From Mycobacterium sp. 852013-50091_SCH5140682 (GTDB lineage Bacteria; Actinomycetota; Actinomycetes; Mycobacteriales; Mycobacteriaceae): a stretch of DNA of 64,000 nucleotides. Under the pieces are notes generated by a model. That model had not been told where the DNA came from, did not search any database, and saw only the letters and a program-made list of their open reading frames with translations. The position numbers and the translations under genes were made by a program. Shown here in pieces: positions 37,142 to 46,444 of the stretch (positions within the stretch are counted from its first letter, which is position 1; each line of letters begins with the position of its first letter). The stretch covers positions 1 through 64,000 of the forward strand of contig NZ_LZTB01000127.1 in the NCBI RefSeq assembly GCF_001665685.1. The letters are read 5' to 3'.

Positions 37142-37776
37142 CCAAGTTGGCAGTCATCAGTGGCGGCCTGCGCGAGCCGTCGTCGACCCGGCTTCTCGCG
37201 GACCGTATCACCGCCGCCGTCGAGTCGGCGATGACCGACCGGAGTCTTCCGGTGAGCACCACGGTGATCGAGTTGCGGCCTCTGGGCCGCGCGATCGTGG
37301 ACGCGATGCTGGCCGGATTCGCCTCGGCTGAACTGAATTCGGTATTCGAGACCGTCGCGGATGCCGACGGTGTCATCGCCGTGACCCCCGCGTTCAACGC
37401 CTCGTTCAGCGGGCTGTTCAAGTCGTTCTTCGATGTGCTTCCCGAAGAAGCGCTCTCGGACATGCCGGTACTGATCGCCGCGACCGGCGGCACCGAACGG
37501 CATTCACTGGTACTCGAACACGCGTTGCGGCCGATGTTCTCGTATCTGCACGCGGTCGTGTCACCCACCGGTGTGTACGCCGCCACCGATGACTTCGGTG
37601 GGCGAGGCTCAGGGCTCGCCCTGCGGATCGGCAAGGCCGCCGACGACTTCGTCCGGTTGCTACAGGCGTGCGGTCAGCGCGTCCGACGCGACGTGTTCAC
37701 CGAAGAGTTGACCGACATGGAGCAGTTGCTGGCAGGCTGGCGCCCCCGCGACGGCGGCGAGACGGTCGAAGATTGA
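37138..37776 (+). CDS. NADPH-dependent FMN reductase (CE1759 family)
   Basis: 212 aa flavodoxin-like protein. It starts LAVISGGLREPSSTRLLADR, the phosphate-binding loop, and has TPAFNASFSGLFKSFFDVLPEEAL and IAATGGTERHSLVLEHALRPMF, typical of the SsuE/NADPH-FMN reductase superfamily. It is coupled to the luciferase-like monooxygenase by an ATGA overlap and is expected to supply it with reduced FMN. It converges with the TetR gene. Confidence 0.88.
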   Translation: MTKLAVISGGLREPSSTRLLADRITAAVESAMTDRSLPVSTTVIELRPLGRAIVDAMLAGFASAELNSVFETVADADGVIAVTPAFNASFSGLFKSFFDVLPEEALSDMPVLIAATGGTERHSLVLEHALRPMFSYLHAVVSPTGVYAATDDFGGRGSGLALRIGKAADDFVRLLQACGQRVRRDVFTEELTDMEQLLAGWRPRDGGETVED

Positions 37777-37784
37777 TCCGCCGG

Positions 37785-38423
37785 CTAGTGGTCGGGCGGT
37801 GCGACTCCGCGAACGACGGCGACGCACAGGTCGGCGCACACCGCGGCCAATTCCTGGCTGCTCTCCTGCGGGTCGTCGAGCCAGGCCTCGATCAGTTGGT
37901 TCACGCCGCCGACCATGAAGCGTGCGCTGCGGCGTAGGTCGGTTTCGTTCGGGGTCTCGGTGCTGAGGACCGATGGAGCGTGCTGTACCACCAGATCGGT
38001 GATCATGTCGAGGATGTGGGTGCGGTGCTGCGCCAGGCCCGCAACGCTGCTCACGTCGCCGGTGGCGATGCGGTGGACGTGCGGGTCGGCGGCGATGATG
38101 TCGAGAAACGCTGTCAGCGCCGACGTGAGCTTGTTGGCGAGAGTGCCGGGATCGCCGACTCCCGCATTCACGAGCGCGTCGATCAATTCGTCACGCACGT
38201 CGTCGGAAATGGCGAACAGCAGGTCTTCGCGACTCGGGAACTGTTCGTAGAAGTACCGCGAGGTGAGACCGGCGGCGGCGCACACACCGCGCACGGTCAC
38301 CTCGGTGACCCCGGATTCGCCCCAGATCTGGCGGCCTGCCGCGAGCAGCTTGCTCCGACGTTCGGTGCGGCGGTCGGCCGCACTGATGCCGCCGTATCCG
38401 CGCACCACCTGCGTGCGCTTCAT
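37785..38423 (-). CDS. TetR/AcrR-family regulator
   Basis: 212 aa. N-terminal HTH ~20-68: RRSKLLAAGRQIWGESG and VRGVCAAAGLTSRYFYEQFP. The ligand domain ~80-205 is helical (AFLDIIAADPHVHRI, MVGGVNQLIEAWL). It is divergent from the DUF2236 gene over 69 bp with a palindrome, a standard layout for a repressor of that gene and of itself. Confidence 0.88.
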   Translation of the reverse strand: MKRTQVVRGYGGISAADRRTERRSKLLAAGRQIWGESGVTEVTVRGVCAAAGLTSRYFYEQFPSREDLLFAISDDVRDELIDALVNAGVGDPGTLANKLTSALTAFLDIIAADPHVHRIATGDVSSVAGLAQHRTHILDMITDLVVQHAPSVLSTETPNETDLRRSARFMVGGVNQLIEAWLDDPQESSQELAAVCADLCVAVVRGVAPPDH

Positions 38424-38454
38424 TGACAGCAGCCTACCGGCAAGCCTATGTTCG

Positions 38455-38470
38455 GACTACGCATGTAGTC
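38455..38470. promoter_or_regulatory. Candidate TetR operator
   Basis: GACTACGCATGTAGTC: perfect 6-bp arms around GCAT, centred between the divergent TetR and DUF2236 genes. It is flanked by a direct repeat of TATGTTC (about 38448 and 38474). Size and position fit a TetR dimer site. It ends about 10 bp before the ribosome site of the DUF2236 gene, so binding would block transcription. Confidence 0.55.
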
Positions 38471-38492
38471 AGTTATGTTCAGGAGGTCGTCG

Positions 38493-39704
38493 ATGATCCC
38501 CGCTCGTCACCCCGAACGGCCACTTCCGGTACCGGCTGGGATCCGGGCGTTCGCGCGGATGCTCGGCATTCGGGAGCCCGACGCCGAGCAGTGGTGCCGA
38601 CTGGGGGAGCGGTTGACCGTCGGTGACGAACCGATGGACCGCCTGGTCGACTGGATGGCGTCAGTGGGTATGGCGCAGATGAAGCCGTTGTTCGAGCGGG
38701 TGCTCGCCGAAGGTATCGCCAACGTGCCAGAGGCGCCGGAACCGTTGCGGGAGTTCTTCATTCGCGTCGAGGCCGTTCCAGACTGGGTCGACCGCGACAA
38801 GCTCCGCAAAGGGCAGCGGGCGCTGGTGCGGGGTGGTTCCGATGGCATGTCCATCGCCCGCGACGTATCGCTGCTCGGCGGGTACCAATTCTCGGGTTTC
38901 AACAAAACCCTTTTGCGCACAGGGGCTTTGGAGAAAGGCTCGAACCAGCGATTCGCCGAGACCATGCAGTGGGCGATGGACGTCATCTCCGACGGCGGAC
39001 TCGACCCGCTCGGCATCGGATACCGGTCGACCCTGCGGGTGAGGCTGATCCATGCGTTCGTACGTCGACACGTGGCGGCCATGCCGGATTGGCGGGCCGA
39101 CGAGTGGGGCGTGCCCGTCAACCAGACCGATATGGCCGCGACGCTCGTCGGCGCCCTCGTCGCGCCTTCCGTGGCGGGACTGGGCATGGGGATCGTCCCT
39201 GCGCCAGGCGAACTCGACGCCATCGCGCACGTGACCCGGTACGTCGGCTGGCTCATCGGTGTCGAAGACGAATGGCTGCCAGGCAGCTTCCGCGAGAGTG
39301 TGCGCGTGCTGTACCACACCTCCACGGCGCTGGCGAGCCCCGACGAAACCACCCAGCAGCTGTCTGTGCCGATGGCCGACGACCCGCTGTCATGGCACTA
39401 CCGCGACATGAGCAGCCTGCGCCGTCGACTGGCGTGGGCCCAACACCTGTCGATCACCAGTGCCTTTCTCGGGCCCGGGGCCATGCGCACCCTCGGGCTG
39501 CCGGCCTACATGCCGCCGTGGTACCCGGTGCTGCGCGTACCGGTGAACGTGATCCGCAGCCTTGTGGCGGTGACGCTGCCCGGCGGCATGGCACGTTCGG
39601 TCGCGCGTGGCCGGGCCGAGCAGCACGCCCTGCTGCACACCATCATCGGCGACAGCGCGGCCAGCATCGGTGCGTCGGCGGCGCACGTCGGCAGCGCAGC
39701 CTGA
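38493..39704 (+). CDS. DUF2236 (MpaB-like) oxygenase family protein
   Basis: 403 aa. ATG at 38493 follows a perfect AGGAGG site by six bases. Family features are DVSLLGGYQFSGFNKTLLRT (~125-144), ETMQWAMDVISDGGLDPLG, RVRLIHAFVRRHVAAMPDW and YVGWLIGVEDEWLPG. DUF2236 proteins include haem-binding Lcp-like rubber oxygenases and the MpaB peroxygenase, with conserved Arg/His for haem. Substrate here is unknown. It is under a divergent TetR and probably senses or detoxifies the TetR ligand or a lipid-like compound. Confidence 0.85.
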   Translation: MIPARHPERPLPVPAGIRAFARMLGIREPDAEQWCRLGERLTVGDEPMDRLVDWMASVGMAQMKPLFERVLAEGIANVPEAPEPLREFFIRVEAVPDWVDRDKLRKGQRALVRGGSDGMSIARDVSLLGGYQFSGFNKTLLRTGALEKGSNQRFAETMQWAMDVISDGGLDPLGIGYRSTLRVRLIHAFVRRHVAAMPDWRADEWGVPVNQTDMAATLVGALVAPSVAGLGMGIVPAPGELDAIAHVTRYVGWLIGVEDEWLPGSFRESVRVLYHTSTALASPDETTQQLSVPMADDPLSWHYRDMSSLRRRLAWAQHLSITSAFLGPGAMRTLGLPAYMPPWYPVLRVPVNVIRSLVAVTLPGGMARSVARGRAEQHALLHTIIGDSAASIGASAAHVGSAA

Positions 39705-39726
39705 CTGCGGCACAGTCGAATTCGTC

Positions 39727-40383
39727 CTACGGGTCCATCGAACCCAGGTAGTACGTTTCGTGGCCGGTCGGGTACCCGCCCCCATCGGTCGCGATGTGGA
39801 CGTGGTCGAAATGGTTGGCCGTTTCATTTCCATAGTCAGCCGTCCAACTCGGTGCGCCGATACCCGGATAGAAGCCCTGACGCCAGATCACGTGCAGCAC
39901 ACCCCAGCGTTTCGCGTTCGCCAAGGCGAAACCTGCGATCTGATTACCGAGCTCGATGCCTTTCTCGGAGTGGTAATTCGGGATCATCACGTCGATCGCC
40001 AAACCGTTGGGATGCCACTTCAGTGGATCCTGGCGGTATCCGCCGATGGTGGTGATGTCGGGAAACATCATGCTGATGGCGCGGGCCACCCAGATGGTGT
40101 GGACCTGCAAGCCCTGCTCGGGTGCTTTGCCTGCTGACAGTGGGAACTGGAAGTCGCGGGCCGCCACGGGCGCATTGGCCGCCACGAGAGCCGCCTCCGG
40201 CGGGACCGCGGCGACCGACAGCGGTGCGGCCGGGGCGGATTGCGCGGCCGGGACCGGCGTCGGGTTCTCGACGGCCCCCGGATGCTCTGTGCTCTGAACG
40301 TAGAACATGGCGGCTGCAGCGGCCACCGAGGCCGCGAGCGCCAACAGCCGACCCCGGCCGTTGGCTAACAGTTTCCCGCTCAC
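39727..40383 (-). CDS. Secreted M15-like metallopeptidase-fold protein
   Basis: 218 aa. Membrane anchor ~13-29, then a Pro/Ala-rich linker to ~75. The C-terminal domain has GGYRQDPLKWHPNGLAIDV (Arg117, His124, Asp131) and HFDHVHIAT (His194, His196). This is the ARB_07466/VldE-type branch of the M15 D-Ala-D-Ala-carboxypeptidase-like fold, with the zinc ligands in place. It may cleave peptidoglycan peptides or another extracellular bond. It is convergent with the DUF2236 gene and divergent from rnhA. Confidence 0.8.
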   Translation of the reverse strand: MSGKLLANGRGRLLALAASVAAAAAMFYVQSTEHPGAVENPTPVPAAQSAPAAPLSVAAVPPEAALVAANAPVAARDFQFPLSAGKAPEQGLQVHTIWVARAISMMFPDITTIGGYRQDPLKWHPNGLAIDVMIPNYHSEKGIELGNQIAGFALANAKRWGVLHVIWRQGFYPGIGAPSWTADYGNETANHFDHVHIATDGGGYPTGHETYYLGSMDP

Positions 40384-40509
40384 GGGCAGCTACTTTACTG
40401 AGGTGCCGGACGCTGCATCGCGGACTCGGCAATCTCGTCGGCGACACAGCCGCGCGGTGTGCCGCCCCCGTCGGATCCGGCCGCCGCGATCCCTGATGTG
40501 ATGGTCTGC

Positions 40510-40989
40510 GTGACTGATACCGCCACCCAGACGATCGTGATCTACACCGACGGTGCGTGCCACGGCAATCCCGGCCCCGGCGGCTGGGGCGTGGTGCTGC
40601 GCTTCGGCGCGCACGAGAAGCAGCTCTACGGCGGCGAGACGGCCACCACCAACAACCGCATGGAACTGACAGCCGCGATCATGGCTCTCGAAGCGATCAC
40701 CACGCCGCACCCGGTCCAGCTGTGGACCGACAGTCAGTATGTGCGCCAAGGCATCACGGGTTGGATCGAGGGGTGGAAGCGCAAAGGCTGGAAAACCGCA
40801 GCAGGCCAACCGGTCAAGAACGACGATCTGTGGCGGCGTCTGGACGCAGCCGCGGCGCAGTACGCCGTCGAATGGCGCTGGGTGAAAGGCCACGCTGGAC
40901 ACGAAGGCAATGAACTCGCCGACCAACTGGCCACGCGCGGTGCCGTCGAGTTCGGCGGCTCCACCCGCGTGGCGAGGGGCCGGTCATGA
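40510..40989 (+). CDS. rnhA: Ribonuclease HI
   Basis: 159 aa from GTG 40510 (VTDTATQ), a length normal for mycobacterial RNase HI; ATG 40501 would add three residues. The DEDD catalytic set is visible as Asp14 (YTDGACHGN), Glu52 (NNRMELTAA), Asp74 (LWTDSQYV) and Asp138 (GNELADQLA), with the active-site His131 region GHAGHEGN. It removes RNA from RNA-DNA hybrids in replication and R-loop control. This is a monofunctional RNase HI without the extra phosphatase domain seen in the bifunctional RnhC. Confidence 0.95.
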   Translation: MTDTATQTIVIYTDGACHGNPGPGGWGVVLRFGAHEKQLYGGETATTNNRMELTAAIMALEAITTPHPVQLWTDSQYVRQGITGWIEGWKRKGWKTAAGQPVKNDDLWRRLDAAAAQYAVEWRWVKGHAGHEGNELADQLATRGAVEFGGSTRVARGRS

Positions 40990-41056
40990 CACGGGTTTCC
41001 GAACATAGGTACAAGTACTCTGCAGCGCCACCCCGACTCGGCGGCAGACTGTGGGC

Positions 41057-42364
41057 ATGCCCGATTCTCATGTGATGTCGTCCGCCGGCGCCGTGGCCGA
41101 TGTGACCAAGCCCGAGCGCGACCGGGCCGTCGACGTGGCCCGGTTGGCCGCGCTCGTAGTGGTCATGTTCGGGCACTGCGCGCTGCTGCTGGCCACCATC
41201 GATGCCGGCGGCGTCCGCATCGGCAACATCCTCGGCGCGATCCCCGGGCTGGCGCCGATCACCTGGATCGTGCAGGTGATGCCGCTGTTCTTCCTCGCGG
41301 GCGGTGCCGCTGGCGCCTATAGCTGGCACCCCGGCGCCTCGACGACGTCGTGGGGCGCGTGGCTGCTGACCCGCGCTCAGCGACTGTGCCGGCCGGCCTT
41401 CTGGTACCTCGCGGTGTGGACCGTGGCCCTGATCGCGGTGCAGCTGACGATGGGCGCCGAATCCGCCGAAGCGCTCGGGCGGGAATGCGTTGCGCTGCTG
41501 TGGTTTCTGGGCGTCTACCTGGTGGCGCTGGCGTTCGTTCCCGCGTTGACGCGGCTGTCCAGCGGTACGGCCGCCGCGGTCGTGGTGGTCTCGCTCATCG
41601 TGGCCTCTGCGGTGATGGACGCTGTGCGGTTCGCGGTCGACGACGCCGCGGCAGGCACCGCGAACTTGCTCGTCGTCTGGCTGATCCCCGTGGTCATCGG
41701 GGTGGCCTACGCGCGTCGGCTGATCGGTGTCCGTGCGGCCGTCCTCGGCGCGGCGGCCGCGTTCGTCGCGCAGGTCATTCTCGCGATCTACGGCCCGTAC
41801 GACGTGTCTCTGGTGGTCACCGGCACCGAGCGGGTGTCGAACGTATCGCCCCCGACCCTGCTTCTGGCACTGCACTGCACATGGATGTCGTGTTTGTTCG
41901 TCGCGGCCGCCGGAGCCATCCGGCGCTGGGCAGCACGGCCCCGGGTCTGGCAGGTCGTCGCGGTCGGCAACGGGGGAGCGATGACGCTGTACCTGTGGCA
42001 CATTCCGGCCATCGCGATCGCCACATTCACCTTGCACGCGTTCGGTCTTGATGCCTTCGACCCGCATGCTCCCGGTTTCTGGGGCCTGCTGGCGTTGCGT
42101 GCGGTGGTGTTCGCCGTCGTGATGGCGGTGGCCTTCCGGTTGCTGTCGCCGCTGGAGCACCGCCCGTTGCCGTGGTGGGACGGCCGGGTGCGCCCGATCG
42201 GAGCCCGGGCGTTGGCCACCGGTGTGCTGGTCTGCGTGGCCGGGGCAGGCCTGGTGCTGATGGCCAAGAGCGGACTCAGCGGTGTCGTCGGCTGGACGGC
42301 GTTGGGCTGCTTCCTGATTGCGGTGCTGGGCGCCCGGGCCTGCGCGGGGCGTGCCGCCGACTGA
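41057..42364 (+). CDS. Acyltransferase-3 family membrane protein
   Basis: 435 aa, about ten TM helices. N-terminal catalytic signature RDRAVDVARLAALVVVMFGH, where the His follows TM1, as in acyltransferase-3 (O-acetyl/O-acyl transferases for sugars or lipids), then MPLFFLAGGAAGAYSW. ATG at 41057 is preferred to GTG at 41051. The substrate cannot be read from sequence; mycobacterial members acylate glycolipids or glycans. It stands 67 bp after rnhA on the same strand. Confidence 0.85.
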   Translation: MPDSHVMSSAGAVADVTKPERDRAVDVARLAALVVVMFGHCALLLATIDAGGVRIGNILGAIPGLAPITWIVQVMPLFFLAGGAAGAYSWHPGASTTSWGAWLLTRAQRLCRPAFWYLAVWTVALIAVQLTMGAESAEALGRECVALLWFLGVYLVALAFVPALTRLSSGTAAAVVVVSLIVASAVMDAVRFAVDDAAAGTANLLVVWLIPVVIGVAYARRLIGVRAAVLGAAAAFVAQVILAIYGPYDVSLVVTGTERVSNVSPPTLLLALHCTWMSCLFVAAAGAIRRWAARPRVWQVVAVGNGGAMTLYLWHIPAIAIATFTLHAFGLDAFDPHAPGFWGLLALRAVVFAVVMAVAFRLLSPLEHRPLPWWDGRVRPIGARALATGVLVCVAGAGLVLMAKSGLSGVVGWTALGCFLIAVLGARACAGRAAD

Positions 42365-42370
42365 CCGACG

Positions 42371-42652
42371 TCAGTCGGCGAACCACCCGCGCGGGAACCG
42401 CTGGTCGAGCTGCGCGAGGAGCCGTTGGACCTCCCGGTTTCTGGCTTCCAGCTCACGGGCCTCCGCGCGGGCCCGCGCCATCGCGCGCAGCCCGACGACC
42501 CGCCCGCCTTCCGAACATGCGCGCAGGTGAGCTCGGCTGCGCGCGAGTTCACTTGCCAGCTGGACACGTTCGTCGGCGAGCATGCTGCGGAAGTACGCCG
42601 CCTGGGACGCATCCGCCGTCCTGGCCGCGGCCACGGATAGCTCTGCAGTCAT
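42371..42652 (-). CDS. Hypothetical coiled-coil protein
   Basis: 93 aa, almost entirely helical: AAYFRSMLADERVQLASELARSR then MARARAEARELEARNREVQRLL and a Pro-Arg-Gly-Trp end. There are no Cys-based or membrane motifs apart from a single Cys at ~46. It lies between the acyltransferase 3' end and the divergent potassium channel. No family is recognised. Confidence 0.6.
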   Translation of the reverse strand: MTAELSVAAARTADASQAAYFRSMLADERVQLASELARSRAHLRACSEGGRVVGLRAMARARAEARELEARNREVQRLLAQLDQRFPRGWFAD

Positions 42653-42725
42653 CGCCGTAACGTAACCGTTTGCTTAGATTTCTGCCACACGAACACAACA
42701 ATCCGAGCGACTCTGCGGATCGAGC

Positions 42726-43481
42726 GTGGCGCACACTTTCCGGGTGACTGCACAAGCACCGCTGGACCGCTGGGAGCATCGCGTCGAATGGCCGCTCGCC
42801 GCGGTCGCCGTGGTCTTCCTGATCGGGTATTCGGTTGACGTCCTGGAACAGCCGCACGGGATCGCCGCGCAGGTGGTACGCGTGTTGACGGCGCTGTGCT
42901 GGGCCGCGTTCGCGGTCGACTACGCGGTGCGCCTCTGGTTGGCACCCGACCGGTGGCAGTGGTTCTACCGGCACCTGCTCGATCTTGCGATCGTGGTGCT
43001 CCCGCTCATCAGGCCATTGCGCCTCGTGCGCTTGGTGATTCTGATCACGGTGCTGCAGAAAGCCGTCGGCAACGCGATTCGCGGGCGGGTGGTGGTCTAC
43101 ACGTTCGCCGGGGCGACGCTGCTGGTGTACGTCGCGTCGTTGGCTGTCCTGCAGGCCGAACGTGACGCTCCCAACGCAGGGATCACCACGTTCGGCCAAG
43201 CGCTGTGGTGGTCCATCACGACGATCACCACCGTCGGCTACGGCGACGAATACCCCGTCACCACCACCGGCCGGATCATCGCCGCGCTGTTGATGATCGG
43301 CGGCATCAGCCTCGTCGGGTCGATCACCGCCACGATCGCGTCCTGGATCGTGCAGAGGGTCGCCGAGGAAGACACCACAGCGCAGGCCGCCACTGTCGAG
43401 CACATTGAGGACCTTCGGTCGGAAATCCGTGCGCTGCGTGCCGAACTGGAGCAGCTCACCGCACGCAGCCCCGCGGATTGA
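42726..43481 (+). CDS. Voltage-gated-type potassium channel
   Basis: 251 aa with GTG start at 42726. S1-S4-like helices ~22-110, with the positively spaced stretch RPLRLVRLVI (96-105) resembling S4. The pore is TTFGQALWWSITTITTVGYG with selectivity filter TVGYGD at 169-174, followed by S6 (IAALLMIGGISLVGSITATI). A cytoplasmic coiled coil ~218-248 (VEHIEDLRSEIRALRAELEQ) likely holds the tetramer together. It conducts K+ across the plasma membrane. Confidence 0.9.
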   Translation: MAHTFRVTAQAPLDRWEHRVEWPLAAVAVVFLIGYSVDVLEQPHGIAAQVVRVLTALCWAAFAVDYAVRLWLAPDRWQWFYRHLLDLAIVVLPLIRPLRLVRLVILITVLQKAVGNAIRGRVVVYTFAGATLLVYVASLAVLQAERDAPNAGITTFGQALWWSITTITTVGYGDEYPVTTTGRIIAALLMIGGISLVGSITATIASWIVQRVAEEDTTAQAATVEHIEDLRSEIRALRAELEQLTARSPAD

Positions 43482-43488
43482 CGCGTTT

Positions 43489-45777
43489 CTAATCCTCCTT
43501 GCGGATCAGCCGACCCAGCGCCTCGCGGTCGGGCGCCAGCAGCTCTTCGATGCGCGGCTTGTTGACATCGGCGACGATGATCTCGCCGACCTCCTGGTAC
43601 ACATCGCTGAAGATGCCGTGCGCCTTCATCTTCTCGGTCTGATAGATGTTGTCCTCGGTAGGCGTCACGTAGTAGACGATCTCGGGCTTGAACCGATGGA
43701 TCAGCCACAGGTGGATGAGATCCATCAGGCGCTTCTTCCGAAGCTTTTCGGCGTAGGTGTTCTGATCGCGCACCGTGAGGATGTTGCGGCCGTGACGATC
43801 CTTGATCGGGTCGACGACGACGTCGGCGAGCTTGTGGTCGCTGTCGCCGTAGATGCCGAGTTCCAGGACATCGGAGCCCGCGCGCCGCGGCCGAAGCTGC
43901 ACGCTGAGCGTTTCGCCGAGCTGATAGTGCTCGCTCCACAGCTTGAGCCACTCTTCGAGCAGCTTCTTGGGCACCTCGGTCTGCACCAGATGCTGATGCT
44001 GGGTGGACCCTTTACCCATGGCCTTGGTGGTGGCCGTACGTCCGGAGGAGGCCGCCAACGCGGCGTCGCTGCGCGGCCCGCCGACAAGCGTTTGCGGTGT
44101 GCGGTAAGGAGATTCGACGAGCCGCATCTTGCGCTGCAACCGGGCCAGCGCCAGCATGCCGTCCTGGCGCAGGGCGGTGGCGAACTCCTCGGCGGCCACC
44201 CCGTCGATCTGATGCCCGCCGTAGGTCATGAAGTTGAAGACGAAACCCATCTTGCCGAGTTCCTCAGGGAATCGGCGCATCTCGTCGTCTGTCATGCCCG
44301 TGGTGTCCCAGTTGAACGACGGGGACAGGTTGTAGGCCAGCATCTTGTCGGGGTACACGGCGTGGACGGCGGTGGCGAACTCGCGCGCGTCGTCGAGATC
44401 GGCCGTCTTGGTCTCCATCCACAGGATGTCGGCGAACGGCGCGGCGGCCAGTGACTTGGCGATCGCATACGGGATGCCGCCACGGATCTGGTAGTAACCC
44501 TCGGAGGTCTTGACCCGCTCGGGATCCCAACCTACGTCGGCGCCGAGCTCCTTGGCCTTCTCCCGGGCTGCATACAGCGACGCGTCTTTGGCGAATTTGC
44601 GCCATTCCGCAGTCGTCATCGCGGTCTGCTCACCCTCGCGCTCGCGGAACTCAAGCAGTTCGGCGACCGCGTCCCCGTAGGTCTGCAGCCCGGCGTCGTC
44701 CTGCCAGGCCTCGACGAACCGCGATTCCACACCGTCGAACAGCGTGTCGAGGGACTGGTCGGGGTCCTGTTGCCACGAGGCGGCTGCCTCGGCGATCAAG
44801 CCCATGATGCCCTGGTGCTCCAGCCAGGCCTCCGCGGTGGCGTACTCACCTTCGGGAAGGGCGTAGAGCAGATGGCCTTTGATGTCGGTGACGCCGAGGG
44901 TGTAGAAGCGTCGCATCATCGCCAGGAAACAGGACTTGTACGACGGGATCTTCAGGTTCGTGGCGCCGAGCAGGAAGGGCTGGTCACGTTCGTCGGCCCG
45001 GCCCTCGATCAGGTTGGCCGCCTCGGCGTCGGTCCGCGCCACGATGATGCCGGGGACCCGCATGATGTCGAGCTGGAAGCGGGCGGTGTTGAGCCGCTTG
45101 ATCTGCTCGTCCGACGGGACCAGCACCTTGCCGCCCTGATGGCCGCACTTCTTGGTGCCGGGCCGCTGGTCCTCGATGTGATAACCAGGAACTCCGGCCT
45201 CCACGAAACGCCGGATCAGGTTGCGTACGTGGGGATCACCGCCGTGGCCGGTGTCGGCGTCGGCGATGATGAACGGCCGGTAGTCGACTGCGGGGGTGGC
45301 TGCACGCTGCTCGGGGGTCATCTTCAAACGCAGATACTGCTGATTCCGGTCGGCGGTCAGCAGCGCGCGCACCAGCCCGGCCGCCTCGTCGGGCACCTGG
45401 CTCAGCGGGTAGCTGGCCAGATCAGGCCCCGGATCCTCGCTGATGGATCCTTTGGCCGAGGTGGCCCACCCACCCAGATAGATGCCGCCGATACCCATCC
45501 GCTTCATCACCACCGCCTGACCCGGCGAGTACGGGCCGAACGTCGTGATGCTCTTCTTCTGGGCGAAGAGTTGCCGCAGATGCGGGTAGAACGCCGCAGC
45601 CGCCTCGCGCGCCACCGGATAGTCGGACGGGATCGTGCCGCGCTGCTCGGCCACCTGACGGGCTGAGTACAGCCGGATGATGCCGTCGAAGCGCGGACTG
45701 TCGAAATACTCCTGCGTCGCGGCCACGTCCTGGTCGAAGGGGGTGCTGGCGGGTGCGTTGGTTTCGATCGTGGACAT
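43489..45777 (-). CDS. aceA: Isocitrate lyase, long Icl2/AceA type
   Basis: 762 aa from ATG 45777, the usual size of mycobacterial Icl2. Catalytic loop KKCGH at 209-213 with nucleophile Cys211, metal-site DADTGHGG (173-180), and VARTDAEAANLIEGR. Beyond ~550 is the extended C-terminal domain specific to Icl2 (from GKGSTQHQHLVQTEVPKKLL on), which in M. tuberculosis binds acetyl-CoA or propionyl-CoA and activates the enzyme. Reaction: isocitrate to succinate plus glyoxylate, and methylisocitrate cleavage is likely too. The gene is monocistronic and divergent from the haemophore-like gene. Confidence 0.95.
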   Translation of the reverse strand: MSTIETNAPASTPFDQDVAATQEYFDSPRFDGIIRLYSARQVAEQRGTIPSDYPVAREAAAAFYPHLRQLFAQKKSITTFGPYSPGQAVVMKRMGIGGIYLGGWATSAKGSISEDPGPDLASYPLSQVPDEAAGLVRALLTADRNQQYLRLKMTPEQRAATPAVDYRPFIIADADTGHGGDPHVRNLIRRFVEAGVPGYHIEDQRPGTKKCGHQGGKVLVPSDEQIKRLNTARFQLDIMRVPGIIVARTDAEAANLIEGRADERDQPFLLGATNLKIPSYKSCFLAMMRRFYTLGVTDIKGHLLYALPEGEYATAEAWLEHQGIMGLIAEAAASWQQDPDQSLDTLFDGVESRFVEAWQDDAGLQTYGDAVAELLEFREREGEQTAMTTAEWRKFAKDASLYAAREKAKELGADVGWDPERVKTSEGYYQIRGGIPYAIAKSLAAAPFADILWMETKTADLDDAREFATAVHAVYPDKMLAYNLSPSFNWDTTGMTDDEMRRFPEELGKMGFVFNFMTYGGHQIDGVAAEEFATALRQDGMLALARLQRKMRLVESPYRTPQTLVGGPRSDAALAASSGRTATTKAMGKGSTQHQHLVQTEVPKKLLEEWLKLWSEHYQLGETLSVQLRPRRAGSDVLELGIYGDSDHKLADVVVDPIKDRHGRNILTVRDQNTYAEKLRKKRLMDLIHLWLIHRFKPEIVYYVTPTEDNIYQTEKMKAHGIFSDVYQEVGEIIVADVNKPRIEELLAPDREALGRLIRKED

Positions 45778-46033
45778 GAATCTCCGCTCCTCGTCGAACT
45801 CGGGTCTGGTATCCATCATCGCGGGCGCCGAGCGGCTGCGGAACGGGTTCGCCGAAGTGCCTACCGCAGAACGCATCTGTCGATGGCCTCGACGCCGCCG
45901 AGACCGCAGCAGGGGATGCGATGACTGACTGATCCGCAGAAGAAAGCGATCTGCAGGCAACAACCCGATAATTTGCCCGCGATCTGGGTACTTTTAGCCC
46001 AGCGTCGGGGTCGCGATCATAAGGGGTGAGGAA
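45778..46033. other. Divergent intergenic region aceA / haemophore-like gene
   Basis: 256 bp without a gene, carrying the start-site regions of both genes. GGAG lies before the aceA ATG. No clear operator for RamB, GlnR or Fur-type regulators was found by eye. Confidence 0.5.
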
Positions 46034-46423
46034 ATGCATATTCCAACCATCGGCATTCGTCGTGGAGTCGTCAGCGCATGTATCGGGGGTGCTGTCGGAA
46101 CACTCGTGGCCACCACAATTGCGTTGCCGACAGCTGCCGCCCAGCCGGGATGCACGGCGGCAGGGCTGTCCAGCGCGATCGGCTCAGTCGGTGCGCAGAC
46201 GGGCGACTACCTGGCCAGCCATCCTGGCGCAAACGACGCGGTCACGAACGCCGGTGGTTCGCCGGACCCTGAGGGCGCGATCCGGACGTACTTTGTCGCT
46301 CATCCGCAGGAGTGGGCCGACCTGCAACGCATTGCGCAGCCGTTGCGCGCATTGCGCCAACAGTGCAACGTGCAGGTTGCGCCCGCAGACATCGCGAGGC
46401 TGTTCGACGCGATGGCAAGTTAG
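46034..46423 (+). CDS. Haemophore-related secreted protein
   Basis: 129 aa. Signal peptide to ~AAAQP (residue 38), then a small helical domain with two Cys (Cys40, Cys111) that probably pair: AAGLSSAIGSVGAQTGDYLA, RTYFVAHPQEWADLQRIAQP, ADIARLFDAM. This matches the family of mycobacterial haem-binding haemophore-like proteins (Rv0203 relatives). Haem ligands cannot be assigned with confidence. It is a single gene, convergent with the next. Confidence 0.78.
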   Translation: MHIPTIGIRRGVVSACIGGAVGTLVATTIALPTAAAQPGCTAAGLSSAIGSVGAQTGDYLASHPGANDAVTNAGGSPDPEGAIRTYFVAHPQEWADLQRIAQPLRALRQQCNVQVAPADIARLFDAMAS

Positions 46424-46444
46424 GTAAAGGCGGCGGCGGGGCGA

